DNA of 23,527 bases, taken from positions 1-23,527 of the forward strand of contig CAMLGR010000069.1 of the NCBI GenBank assembly GCA_946479615.1, in the 5' to 3' direction. This DNA is from an uncultured Bacteroidota bacterium. GTDB taxonomy: Bacteria > Bacteroidota > Bacteroidia > Chitinophagales > Chitinophagaceae. Below the pieces are notes generated by a model, which saw only the letters and a list, made by a program, of their open reading frames with translations, searched no databases and was not told the DNA's origin. The position numbers and the translations under genes are program-made. Positions 1 through 6,032 of this stretch are shown one piece after another; the stretch's first letter is position 1; each line of letters begins with the position of its first letter.

Positions 1-2
1 TA

Positions 3-1316
3 GGAGGGATGTATTCTGCTGCGATCGAACAGATCGTAAACTGGCTGCAGAAAGCCGTGGCCGTGGCTGAAAATGATCAGCAAAAAAGGGCGCTGGAATT
101 ATTGATCCAATATTACCAGACCGGAGATCTCGCTACTTTCGATAAATACAGCATTGCCTGGGTAAAAGATGTAGATAGCCGCCTGGATGTGGTGAATGGA
201 TTTATCGAAGTATATCTTGATCCTATTGGCAAAAAAGGTAGTTTCGAAAGCGTGGTTTCCATGAAAGATATGGAAGCGACCAAACGCATTAAAGCGATTG
301 CCGACCAGGCACAATGGTTTGAAGATAATTCCCCACTGATGCCGGAGCATAAAAAGAAAGATGTAAAAGGAATTACTGCTAAAGCTATCACGGTAATTGC
401 CGAGTGCGGAGATGCAGCTCCCAATACACCGATCGGGATCAATCTTCCCAATGCTGACTGGATACGTAAAGACAGTGGCTCCAAATCTGTTTCTTTAAGT
501 AATATCATCTACTCCTATAATGTAGCTGCTGCCAAAGGCGGTACGGTAGATGAATTTGCTATCAATGATTCCGTAAAATCGCGGATGAAGCAATATGGTA
601 ACCTGGCCGCCGACCTGCATACAGATATGCATGAATGTATCGGGCATGCATCAGGACAAATCAATGAAGGCGTAGGAACACCTGATAAGACGTTAAAAAA
701 TTATGCCTCTACGCTTGAGGAAGCCCGTGCCGACCTGGTGGCATTATATTATATCATGGATCAGAAACTGGTGGATATTGGGGTAATGCCTTCAATCGAA
801 ACAGGCATGGCAGAATATGATAGTTATATGATGAATGGCCTGATGACACAACTCACCCGCCTGAAACCCGGCAGCCAATTGGAAGAAGCGCATATGCGTA
901 ACCGCCAGATGAATGCAAAATGGGTCTATGAAAAAGGGAAAAAAGATAATGTGGTGGAATTTGTAAAGAAAGATGGCAAGACCTATGTGCGGATCAATGA
1001 CTACAAAAAACTGCGTGATCTCTTTGGGCAATTATTACGCGAGATACAGCGTATCAAAAGCGAAGGCGATTTTAAAGCAGGCCGTGACCTGGTAGAGAAT
1101 TATGGAGTGAAAGTTGATCCGGTATTACATGCAGAGATACTGGAACGCTATAAAAAATTAAATGTAAAACCTTATCGCGGATTTATCCAGCCAAGACTGG
1201 TGCCTGTCATGAATGGCGATAATATAACTGATGTGAAAATAGAATATCCGACCAGCTTCTTTGATCAAATGATGGAGTATGGCAGGAAATATGCGTACCT
1301 GCCTGTAAAAAACTAA
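3..1316 (+). CDS. Dipeptidyl peptidase III (M49 zinc peptidase), 3' part
   Basis: This is a zinc exopeptidase that removes dipeptides from the N-terminus of oligopeptides. The reading frame is open to the left edge, where two Gly codons precede the first Met at base 9, so the gene starts outside the window. The visible part is about 437 residues, against roughly 650-700 for bacterial family members, so the N-terminal lobe is missing. Numbered from Met at base 9, the M49 zinc motif HECIGH is at residues 208-213 and the second zinc motif EEARAD at 237-242. Both are intact, so the enzyme should be active. The AGGAGG-like bases just before base 9 are probably coding, because Bacteroidota rarely use such sites and the spacing is too short. 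No signal peptide can be judged without the 5' end. Confidence 0.93.
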   Translation, partial: GGMYSAAIEQIVNWLQKAVAVAENDQQKRALELLIQYYQTGDLATFDKYSIAWVKDVDSRLDVVNGFIEVYLDPIGKKGSFESVVSMKDMEATKRIKAIADQAQWFEDNSPLMPEHKKKDVKGITAKAITVIAECGDAAPNTPIGINLPNADWIRKDSGSKSVSLSNIIYSYNVAAAKGGTVDEFAINDSVKSRMKQYGNLAADLHTDMHECIGHASGQINEGVGTPDKTLKNYASTLEEARADLVALYYIMDQKLVDIGVMPSIETGMAEYDSYMMNGLMTQLTRLKPGSQLEEAHMRNRQMNAKWVYEKGKKDNVVEFVKKDGKTYVRINDYKKLRDLFGQLLREIQRIKSEGDFKAGRDLVENYGVKVDPVLHAEILERYKKLNVKPYRGFIQPRLVPVMNGDNITDVKIEYPTSFFDQMMEYGRKYAYLPVKN

Positions 1317-1378
1317 TCGTCAAAAATAGTTCGCTAATTGGTTGAATTGATTTATTCATAAAACTAAAACTACAAATC

Positions 1379-1900
1379 ATGAAACAGTTTCTTTCTCTTG
1401 CAGGCGCCGGAATTCTTTTTTGTTGTTTCTCCTGTAACAACGAAAAAACATCAGCCGAGGTCAAGGACAATTCCATAGCCCAGAAAAACCTGGAAGCATC
1501 GCATATTGTAGGCAAGGCTTTCCAGACAGGTGATGTCAGCATGATCGATAGTGTAATCGCGGCCGATTTTGTCGATCATACCGAAAGGGGGGACATGGGA
1601 CGTGATAGCCTGAAGGCAGCGATTGTAGCTACGCATGCTATGAACAAGGATATGAAAGTTGAATATATAAAGGAATTTGCCGATGATGAATATGTAATGT
1701 CCTGGTCGCGCTACAGCGGAACAAGCGAAGGCGGTATGGGTATGCCTGCCGGTCCTTATGTAATGACAGCCATCGAAACAGTTCGTTTCAAGGATGGTAA
1801 AGCGGTGGAGCATTGGGCCTTTATGGAACCTCGTGAAATGATGAAGATGATGGCACCACCTGCTGATACTAAACCGGCAGGTGCTGACAAAAAGAAATAA
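1379..1900 (+). CDS. SnoaL/NTF2-like fold lipoprotein
   Basis: The 173-residue protein begins with a lipoprotein signal peptide: a hydrophobic stretch to residue 18, then Cys19 in a FSC-NN context, so it is probably a lipidated envelope protein. Residues about 35-155 match the SnoaL-like/ester-cyclase branch of the NTF2 fold: a helical start, a DFVDHTERG segment, then alternating strands ending in VEHWAFMEP. Members bind small hydrophobic molecules and some isomerise or cyclise them; the substrate here cannot be told. The C-terminus is a Met-rich, then Pro/Lys-rich tail. The gene follows the M49 peptidase by 62 bases on the same strand and is closed by a strong terminator, so the two may be co-transcribed. 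The ATG at 1379 is chosen because it starts the signal peptide directly. Confidence 0.8.
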   Translation: MKQFLSLAGAGILFCCFSCNNEKTSAEVKDNSIAQKNLEASHIVGKAFQTGDVSMIDSVIAADFVDHTERGDMGRDSLKAAIVATHAMNKDMKVEYIKEFADDEYVMSWSRYSGTSEGGMGMPAGPYVMTAIETVRFKDGKAVEHWAFMEPREMMKMMAPPADTKPAGADKKK

Positions 1901-1923
1901 GTTTGGCAAAAGATTAATAGATG

Positions 1924-1971
1924 ACGGGTACACCAGTTACCGCCTCCGGTGATATTTGTGTACCCGTTTTT
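1924..1971 (+). terminator. Rho-independent terminator after the SnoaL-like gene
   Basis: A perfect 10-bp stem pairs ACGGGTACAC (1924-1933) with GTGTACCCGT (1958-1967). A smaller ACCG/CGGT hairpin lies in the loop, and a T-rich run follows. It sits 24 bases after the stop codon. Confidence 0.88.
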
Positions 1972-1988
1972 ATTAAAGAAGATTTGTT

Positions 1989-2304
1989 ATGTACAGGATC
2001 ATTATAGTTGTTATACTGTTTTTTTTTATCCTGTCAATCGGAACATATACTCGAGGGAATGCGTACAAGCAAATTTTATGATGAATACCTGGTCTTAAAG
2101 AATAACAATAAATACAGTGTGTACCAGAACTGGTTTGGGATAAGGGCCGGCCGTACAAAAGGCAGGTATATACTTTCCGGCGATACGGCTTATCTCATCA
2201 GTCCCCGGAAAGATAAAAGCTACAGGCTTTACGGGTATATTTTAATTGATACTGCTAATAGAACATTGCAGCTTCAATACCTCGATAGCTTTTCATCCAC
2301 CTGA
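1989..2304 (+). CDS. Small lipoprotein, apparent frameshift in a T9 tract
   Basis: No known family is recognised. The body, read in the frame that ends at 2304, is about 90 residues with a basic, Tyr-rich C-terminal half resembling a small beta-rich domain. That frame is closed by TAG at 2005-2007 and has no good ATG until 2056. One frame away, ATG at 1989 opens an ideal signal sequence, MYRIIIVVILFF. If the run of nine T at 2019-2027 is read as eight, this joins to LSCQSEHILE, giving a textbook lipobox and the rest of the protein. The gene is therefore frameshifted by one base, phase-variable by slippage, or affected by a sequencing error. It follows a terminator and so has its own promoter. 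The end is certain; the start is inferred. Confidence 0.5.
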
Positions 2305-2308
2305 TATG

Positions 2309-2326
2309 GTTTATTTACCAATAAAC
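2309..2326. terminator. Small hairpin between convergent genes
   Basis: GTTTATT (2309-2315) pairs with AATAAAC (2320-2326) around a TACC loop. It lies between the convergent ends at 2304 and 2340. There is no clear T run, so its role as a terminator is only suggested by position. Confidence 0.35.
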
Positions 2327-2339
2327 TGGCAGGGAAGCA

Positions 2340-2588
2340 TTAATTCTTAAAAGCAGCTTCCAGTGCGGCTACGATAGCGCCGATCAATTCAATATCAGGA
2401 ATAGATTTGGTAGTCAGTGCATCGGGTAATACGGCCCGGTAATTTCGTTCTTCATCGGGCTCGAAAATGATCTCTGTTCCCTTTACATTGACGGCGATCT
2501 TATGGGTATAACCGGTGCGGCGTAATTCCGCATCAAATTCCAGTTCTTCATTCCTGTAAAGTACGGGGAGCGTAAAAGGATCTGTCAT
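2340..2588 (-). CDS. Conserved hypothetical protein (82 aa)
   Basis: I do not recognise a named domain. It is a small soluble acidic protein without signal peptide or membrane segment. The first 55 residues alternate charged and hydrophobic positions as in a beta-sheet (LYRNEELEFDAEL, HKIAVNVKGTEIIFEPDEE), and the C-terminal 25 residues look like a single amphipathic helix ending in ALEAAFKN. It lies 30 bases downstream of the CDGSH iron-sulfur gene on the same strand and is probably co-transcribed with it. A role linked to that protein would be a guess. The start at 2588 is the only Met near the N-terminus. Confidence 0.7.
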   Translation of the reverse strand: MTDPFTLPVLYRNEELEFDAELRRTGYTHKIAVNVKGTEIIFEPDEERNYRAVLPDALTTKSIPDIELIGAIVAALEAAFKN

Positions 2589-2618
2589 ATGGGGGAGATG
2601 ATTGGTTGCAGGACCGGT

Positions 2619-2846
2619 TCAGCTGGTTTTTTTCGGTGGCAATGCAAAGGCGATTGCTTCATGTTCAAAATGCCCTTTGTGAGAGCCATCGCAAAAAGGT
2701 TTGTTTTTTGATAACCCGCACCGGCAGAGAGAAATGATCTCTCTGCCTCCGAGATCGTATGTGTTGCCGTCTTTATCTACGATCTCGAAATCACCTTCGA
2801 TTTTAACAGAGCCGTTATTATTAATTGTCAGTTTCGTTGTAGCCAT
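2619..2846 (-). CDS. CDGSH-type iron-sulfur protein
   Basis: This 75-residue protein carries a CDGSH zinc-finger-like motif that binds a redox-active [2Fe-2S] cluster through three Cys and one His. The ligands are Cys41, Cys43, Cys52 and His56, in CRCGLSKNKPFCDGSH. The N-terminal 40 residues form a short beta region typical of the small stand-alone bacterial type. An in-frame upstream Met at 2867 would add seven residues (MGHYKKN), but the start at 2846 (MATTKLT) gives the usual N-terminus. It heads a two-gene leftward unit. Cellular role in bacteria is not well established; electron transfer or cluster storage is family-level knowledge. Confidence 0.9.
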   Translation of the reverse strand: MATTKLTINNNGSVKIEGDFEIVDKDGNTYDLGGREIISLCRCGLSKNKPFCDGSHKGHFEHEAIAFALPPKKTS

Positions 2847-2863
2847 ATTTTTTTTATAGTGGC

Positions 2864-2871
2864 CCAAGATA
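2864..2871 (-). promoter_or_regulatory. Possible -7 element for the CDGSH gene
   Basis: Read on the minus strand, TATCTTGG matches seven of eight positions of the Bacteroidota -7 word TAnnTTTG. It lies 17 bases before the chosen start. No clear -33 TTG is seen; the expected -33 region reaches the edge of the inverted repeat at 2888. The same word occurs upstream of ubiX. Confidence 0.3.
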
Positions 2872-2887
2872 CTGCATTAAAGTAAAT

Positions 2888-3037
2888 CTATGTGAAACCT
2901 ATGTGCCTGTGATCCTATGTGGTAAAATGGGTAGTGGGAAATAGCGAGTGGCGAGTGCGAAAGGACATTATTACCTACTAACTACTTCCTGTTAGCTTTT
3001 TACCACATAGGATCACAGGCACATAGGTTTCACATAG
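2888..3037. repeat. Perfect 40-bp inverted repeat with reiterated CTATGTG words
   Basis: The left arm, 2888-2927, is exactly complementary to the right arm, 2998-3037, over 40 bases, with a 70-base spacer. Each arm contains the word CTATGTG (or its complement) three times at uneven spacing, at 2888, 2899 and 2915 in the left arm. As RNA it would form a very long hairpin. It lies between the degraded coiled-coil ORF and the promoter region of the CDGSH gene. No coding potential is apparent within it. It resembles a dispersed intergenic element rather than a plain terminator, since no T run follows directly on either strand. Confidence 0.9.
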
Positions 3038-3104
3038 GAGTAAAAAAGAAGAGAGCGCCGAAAACCTCATTACTGCTGTATTCAATTCAGTTCTGGAGCT
3101 GCTC

Positions 3105-3396
3105 TTACAGTTGTGCCGGTGGATTGTTAAGTGTCACCGACTTTTTCTTGCAAAACAGGTCAATATCTTTTTTCTCCTGGAGCTTTTCTTTCAGTTGCTC
3201 ATTTTCTTTTTGTAGTTTTTTAATTTCCTTGTTGCGTTGCCTGTATTCTCTTTCTTTATTAATATCTTCCCGTTCCCTTTGCTGGTCCTTCTGCGTCCTT
3301 TTTTTTCTTTTCGATGTTTTCCATGTCTCCTTTCCTTCTTTCTCTTGCTTCCGCAGAGCGTTTTTCATTTTCACGTTCCCTGTCTTTAGCCGCTTT
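3105..3396 (-). pseudogene. Degraded Lys/Glu-rich coiled-coil ORF
   Basis: On the minus strand the segment 3105-3374 reads as an 89-residue, highly charged protein with a coiled-coil core (NKEIKKLQKENEQLKEKLQ). A second frame, open from 3396 to 3258, reads as similar Lys/Glu/Arg-rich sequence (KDRERENEKRSAEARERR). The two join smoothly if the A8 run (T8 at 3299-3306 on the plus strand) loses one base. This suggests one ancestral coiled-coil gene broken by a homopolymer frameshift and lacking its 5' end. Very A-rich DNA can mimic such sequence by chance, so even its being a gene is uncertain. No homologue is recognised. Confidence 0.3.
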
Positions 3397-3580
3397 TTAT
3401 TTATACTGATATTCCACTTAACATCCGTTCATCCAATTTGATCCGTGTTCTATTCAGTCCCAATACCAATCCAGGACAGTCTATTACGAAAACAACGGAT
3501 TTCTTAAAAAACCTTTAAATCCGGTCTTTCCAGGGTATTGTATTTTGATATGGAGTATCTTAAAAAAAATAACCAACACC

Positions 3581-4006
3581 ATGCTAGCACGTATTACATT
3601 CATTCTTGCTTTCTGTATTCTATGTATCAGTACTGCCTTTTCGCAATCCGCCTCTTCCCGTGATTCTATCGATATGGTAAATGGGAATGGATTTACCGGA
3701 CCCCGGTTTTACAAGGGGAATACAAGAATAACCATGTCGCAGGTAAATCAGCTGATCGGACAGAATCCACAAGCGCTTCCTTATCTTACCAAATCCAAAA
3801 CAAATAATATTGTTGCCATCGGCCTGGGGCTGGTCGGTGGATTTTTCGTGGGATACCAGCTTGGATCTTTACTGGCCGGAAAAAAAATCAATGGAGCTCT
3901 CATGGGAACCGGTATCGGCCTGATCGGCATTTCAATTCCATTTGGCATCAGTGGTTCGCGTAACCTGAAGAAAGCATTGTCTGTATATAATGCAGCGTAC
4001 AGGTAG
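3581..4006 (+). CDS. Exported hypothetical with glycine-rich membrane hairpin
   Basis: The 141-residue product starts with a signal peptide (MLARITFILAFCILCISTAF, likely cut near SQS). A short region follows that resembles the N-terminal part of Bacteroidota proteins of unknown function, with RFYKGNTRITMSQVNQLI then NPQALPYL. The C-terminal half holds two hydrophobic, Gly-rich segments separated by a basic turn (IGLGLVGGFFVGYQLGSLLAG-KK-INGALMGTGIGLIGISIPFG), which look like a membrane hairpin with glycine-zipper spacing. In-frame codons extend upstream to a TTG at 3545, but ATG 3581 places the signal peptide correctly. Function is unknown. It may be co-transcribed with the small membrane protein gene about 110 bases downstream. 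Confidence 0.75.
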   Translation: MLARITFILAFCILCISTAFSQSASSRDSIDMVNGNGFTGPRFYKGNTRITMSQVNQLIGQNPQALPYLTKSKTNNIVAIGLGLVGGFFVGYQLGSLLAGKKINGALMGTGIGLIGISIPFGISGSRNLKKALSVYNAAYR

Positions 4007-4041
4007 CAGGTTACTATATTAACAGTTTGTACACCAGGAGT

Positions 4042-4113
4042 ATGAAGAAATCCTTTCTTTTTCATGTCTTTAGCGAACTGGTATGCTTTTTGACTTTTAC
4101 AGGGAAAATATAG
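4042..4113 (+). CDS. Possible 23-aa leader ORF
   Basis: ATG at 4042 opens a 23-codon frame (MKKSFLFHVFSELVCFLTF...) ending in TAG at 4111-4113, four bases before the next gene's ATG. The tight spacing could allow translational coupling. It is short, has no homologue I know and may be chance. Confidence 0.2.
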   Translation: MKKSFLFHVFSELVCFLTFTGKI

Positions 4114-4117
4114 CACC

Positions 4118-4312
4118 ATGACCAAATTCACTAAAATCATCACCGGCATAGCACTGGCTTCCCTGGTAGGTTTGTTGCTCTCTACTTCCCGTCGTCGCAA
4201 AGCGAAGGACAGAAGCGCGCAAGTGGCCGATGAAGGTTATGAAACAGCGTACGATATACTTTTCCCGCAGGATGTATATGGTAGAAAGAAGCAACAACCG
4301 ATATATAAATAA
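4118..4312 (+). CDS. Small single-span membrane protein
   Basis: The 64-residue product has one hydrophobic segment (residues about 7-22, IITGIALASLVGLLLS) followed by a strongly basic stretch (RRRKAKDR) and a polar, Tyr-rich tail. This predicts an inner-membrane anchor with a cytoplasmic C-terminus. The layout recalls small YtxH-like stress or envelope proteins, but the match is too weak to name. Two hairpins with T runs follow directly, so transcription ends here. Function unknown. Confidence 0.6.
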   Translation: MTKFTKIITGIALASLVGLLLSTSRRRKAKDRSAQVADEGYETAYDILFPQDVYGRKKQQPIYK

Positions 4313-4324
4313 GGATGTTATACT

Positions 4325-4350
4325 ACCGGGTTGGTTACAATACCGGTTTT
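4325..4350 (+). terminator. Terminator hairpin after the small membrane protein
   Basis: ACCGG (4325-4329) pairs with CCGGT (4343-4347), followed by TTTTATTT. It lies 13 bases after the stop codon. Confidence 0.6.
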
Positions 4351-4359
4351 ATTTATCTG

Positions 4360-4397
4360 AATAATAAAGGCAGCCGAAGGGCCGCCTTTATTATTTT
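4360..4397. terminator. Strong bidirectional terminator
   Basis: A perfect 12-bp stem, AATAATAAAGGC (4360-4371) with GCCTTTATTATT (4384-4395), is extended by three more GC pairs after one mismatch and closed by a GAAG tetraloop. The AT-rich outer stem supplies T-rich tails on both strands. It separates the convergent genes ending at 4312 and 4424. Confidence 0.88.
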
Positions 4398-4423
4398 ATA
4401 GCCATTCTTATCGATATCCTGAC

Positions 4424-4714
4424 TTAACTATGTTCTTGTATTTCAGTTGTGGTAACACTTCTTACATTGCCAAAATCATCTTTTACAACGGTCGTGCTTT
4501 TGCGGCGGCTGCGGCTGCTACTGCTGCTGATAGCAATGATCAACAGGAATAGTACACCTAATGCTACCCAGATCCAGTTGCGCTGGAACCAGGATTTCAC
4601 ATCGTTTTTATCGATTGTGATCTGGTCCTGGGCCATCACCAGGGCAGGAAGCGCAAAAAGACATATAAGGAGCAGCAGACTGCTGGCATAACGGTAAATA
4701 GCTGGCTTTTTCAT
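4424..4714 (-). CDS. Exported single-span membrane protein, hypothetical
   Basis: The 96-residue product begins with a signal peptide (basic start, hydrophobic core, cleavage likely after MAQ or ALVMA near residue 28). A short periplasmic segment (DQITIDKNDVKSWFQR) is followed by a second hydrophobic span at about residues 47-63 (WIWVALGVLFLLIIAIS). After this come a Ser/Arg-rich stretch and a polar tail with VVKDDFGNVRSVTTTEI. The topology suggests a small type I membrane protein with a basic cytoplasmic tail. No family name is recognised. It is a single-gene leftward unit ending at the bidirectional terminator. Confidence 0.7.
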   Translation of the reverse strand: MKKPAIYRYASSLLLLICLFALPALVMAQDQITIDKNDVKSWFQRNWIWVALGVLFLLIIAISSSSSRSRRKSTTVVKDDFGNVRSVTTTEIQEHS

Positions 4715-4845
4715 ACATTTTGTTTTAATGAATAATGAAGAAAATGATCCAAGAAATGAGCCAAGACCAAATTACCCGCTATAACCTGCAAACAGTGCCT
4801 GAAATCCTCAGGATGGGTTTTTCTTTCTACACTCAGGTATACTAT

Positions 4846-5529
4846 TCAATGAGGGTTGCCCATGGAGCTAAATGCCCGCAGGTATTCATCAATATACACC
4901 TGCTTTGTGCGTCGTCGGTATTGCATAATAAAACGTGGATGAGGAAGGGGAATGATGTTTTTGAAAAAGGAATGTTCTTTATTGAGCAGGGAAAGGAATT
5001 TAAAATTTTTTTCGCCACCGATACAGAAACAGGTATCTGTTTCAAACCCCATTTCCATTTGTTGCCTGATTGATTCCATGATAAAAGGGGTTACAGCTTT
5101 CTGTAGTTTTTTATCATCATAGTAATTGATATTCTTCCCGTCTTTTACAAATCCCAGTGGCGATACCGATCCGATAAAATAATCGTGATAAAAATCAACC
5201 GGACCTCCATAGGCGCCAATCATTTCATAAATAAATTCGGCAGATAATTCGGAACTGTTTCCCCAGGGATGATCAATGCCACATTCTTCTTTCAATTGCC
5301 GTGGCGCGGTGAAGTTGACACCTGTTATACCCGCTCCAAAACGTCCGGGATTAATGCCCAATATTAATTTTCTGCGATGATTATCTGCATAGAATTTTTG
5401 ATAAAAAAGCTTTACTATCTTTTTTACAGCGGGGTTTGGCTGCGGATGTAATATTCCGAAGCCAGGCGGCAAAACGGGAGGAGTTAGATTATAATAAAAA
5501 TTAATAAGTTGACGGGCAAACGTAGACAT
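4846..5529 (-). CDS. SMUG2-like uracil-DNA glycosylase family protein
   Basis: The 227-residue protein fits the uracil-DNA glycosylase superfamily, SMUG2 branch (formerly a domain of unknown function, DUF4918). It would excise uracil or oxidised pyrimidines from DNA in the cytoplasm. Motif 1 is GINPGRFGAGITGVNF (residues 58-73), with the active-site Asn of SMUG-type enzymes at 60. The C-terminal motif is LPHPRFIMQYRR, with His-Pro at 197-198. The DYFIGSVSPLGF segment is also typical. Length agrees with the family. The gene stands alone. No damage-response operator was recognised upstream. Confidence 0.82.
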   Translation of the reverse strand: MSTFARQLINFYYNLTPPVLPPGFGILHPQPNPAVKKIVKLFYQKFYADNHRRKLILGINPGRFGAGITGVNFTAPRQLKEECGIDHPWGNSSELSAEFIYEMIGAYGGPVDFYHDYFIGSVSPLGFVKDGKNINYYDDKKLQKAVTPFIMESIRQQMEMGFETDTCFCIGGEKNFKFLSLLNKEHSFFKNIIPLPHPRFIMQYRRRTKQVYIDEYLRAFSSMGNPH

Positions 5530-5709
5530 TCCTTAAAATTAAATCGAAGTAGTGATTATTCTACAAACTGACCGCAATTTATGATACAGAGGAATGAACG
5601 CATATACTATTTTCATAACCTTTTCAGCTCCTTTATTTTGCATCTGCAATGAAACATCTGTAAACAATTATAATCCGTAACTGATTAAACTTAATTCAAC
5701 TCTGTACTG

Positions 5710-6024
5710 ATGAAAAAGCCAAAGAAAGACGCTAACGAGGTCAAACCAACAGTGGCTGCAACCATCGATGAGCTTTTATTTCTTCAAAGCCTGGTTGCCA
5801 AAATAGCACACAAGCCATTTGATATCGGCCGCAGGAAACCACAAACACTGGCCGATTGGCAGGCGATGGATAGCTCCTCGCTCGAAGCTTATGTAAGTGG
5901 TCAGCTTTTATTGAATAATTCAGGCGTTGAAACCGATATCCCTTTTACAACCGCTTTTATGTTTACCTGCACGAGGATCAATAATGAAGGATTCGACCTC
6001 TCATGGGTAAGTTCTCTTTCCTGA
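5710..6024 (+). CDS. Hypothetical protein (104 aa)
   Basis: No family is recognised. The N-terminus is Lys-rich (MKKPKKDANEVK) without a signal peptide. Residues about 15-70 look helical (TIDELLFLQSLVAKIAH, SLEAYVSGQLLL), followed by a Phe/Thr-rich stretch. The gene is preceded by about 180 bases without another gene and ends eight bases before the convergent glycosidase gene's stop, leaving no obvious terminator. Its independent spacing and ATG support it as a gene; the role is unknown. Confidence 0.55.
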   Translation: MKKPKKDANEVKPTVAATIDELLFLQSLVAKIAHKPFDIGRRKPQTLADWQAMDSSSLEAYVSGQLLLNNSGVETDIPFTTAFMFTCTRINNEGFDLSWVSSLS

Positions 6025-6032
6025 TAGCTGGC

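Noticed and set aside
1..11. AGGAGG followed by ATG at the left edge, resembling a ribosome binding site and gene start
   Set aside because: The frame is open through these bases, the spacing is too short, and the M49 family needs a large N-terminal lobe upstream.
3124..3441. Plus-strand frame rich in Phe, Ser and Leu, resembling a membrane protein
   Set aside because: It is the complement of a Lys/Glu-rich A-rich segment, which always yields Phe/Ser/Leu runs.
3421..3446. ATCCG-word stretch (CATCCGTTCATCC, then GATCCGTG) as another word-repeat element
   Set aside because: The words are few and imperfect and no complementary arm is seen nearby, so it may be chance.
4735..5073. Plus-strand frame of 112 codons
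   Set aside because: Most of it is antisense to the SMUG2-like gene and no domain is present.
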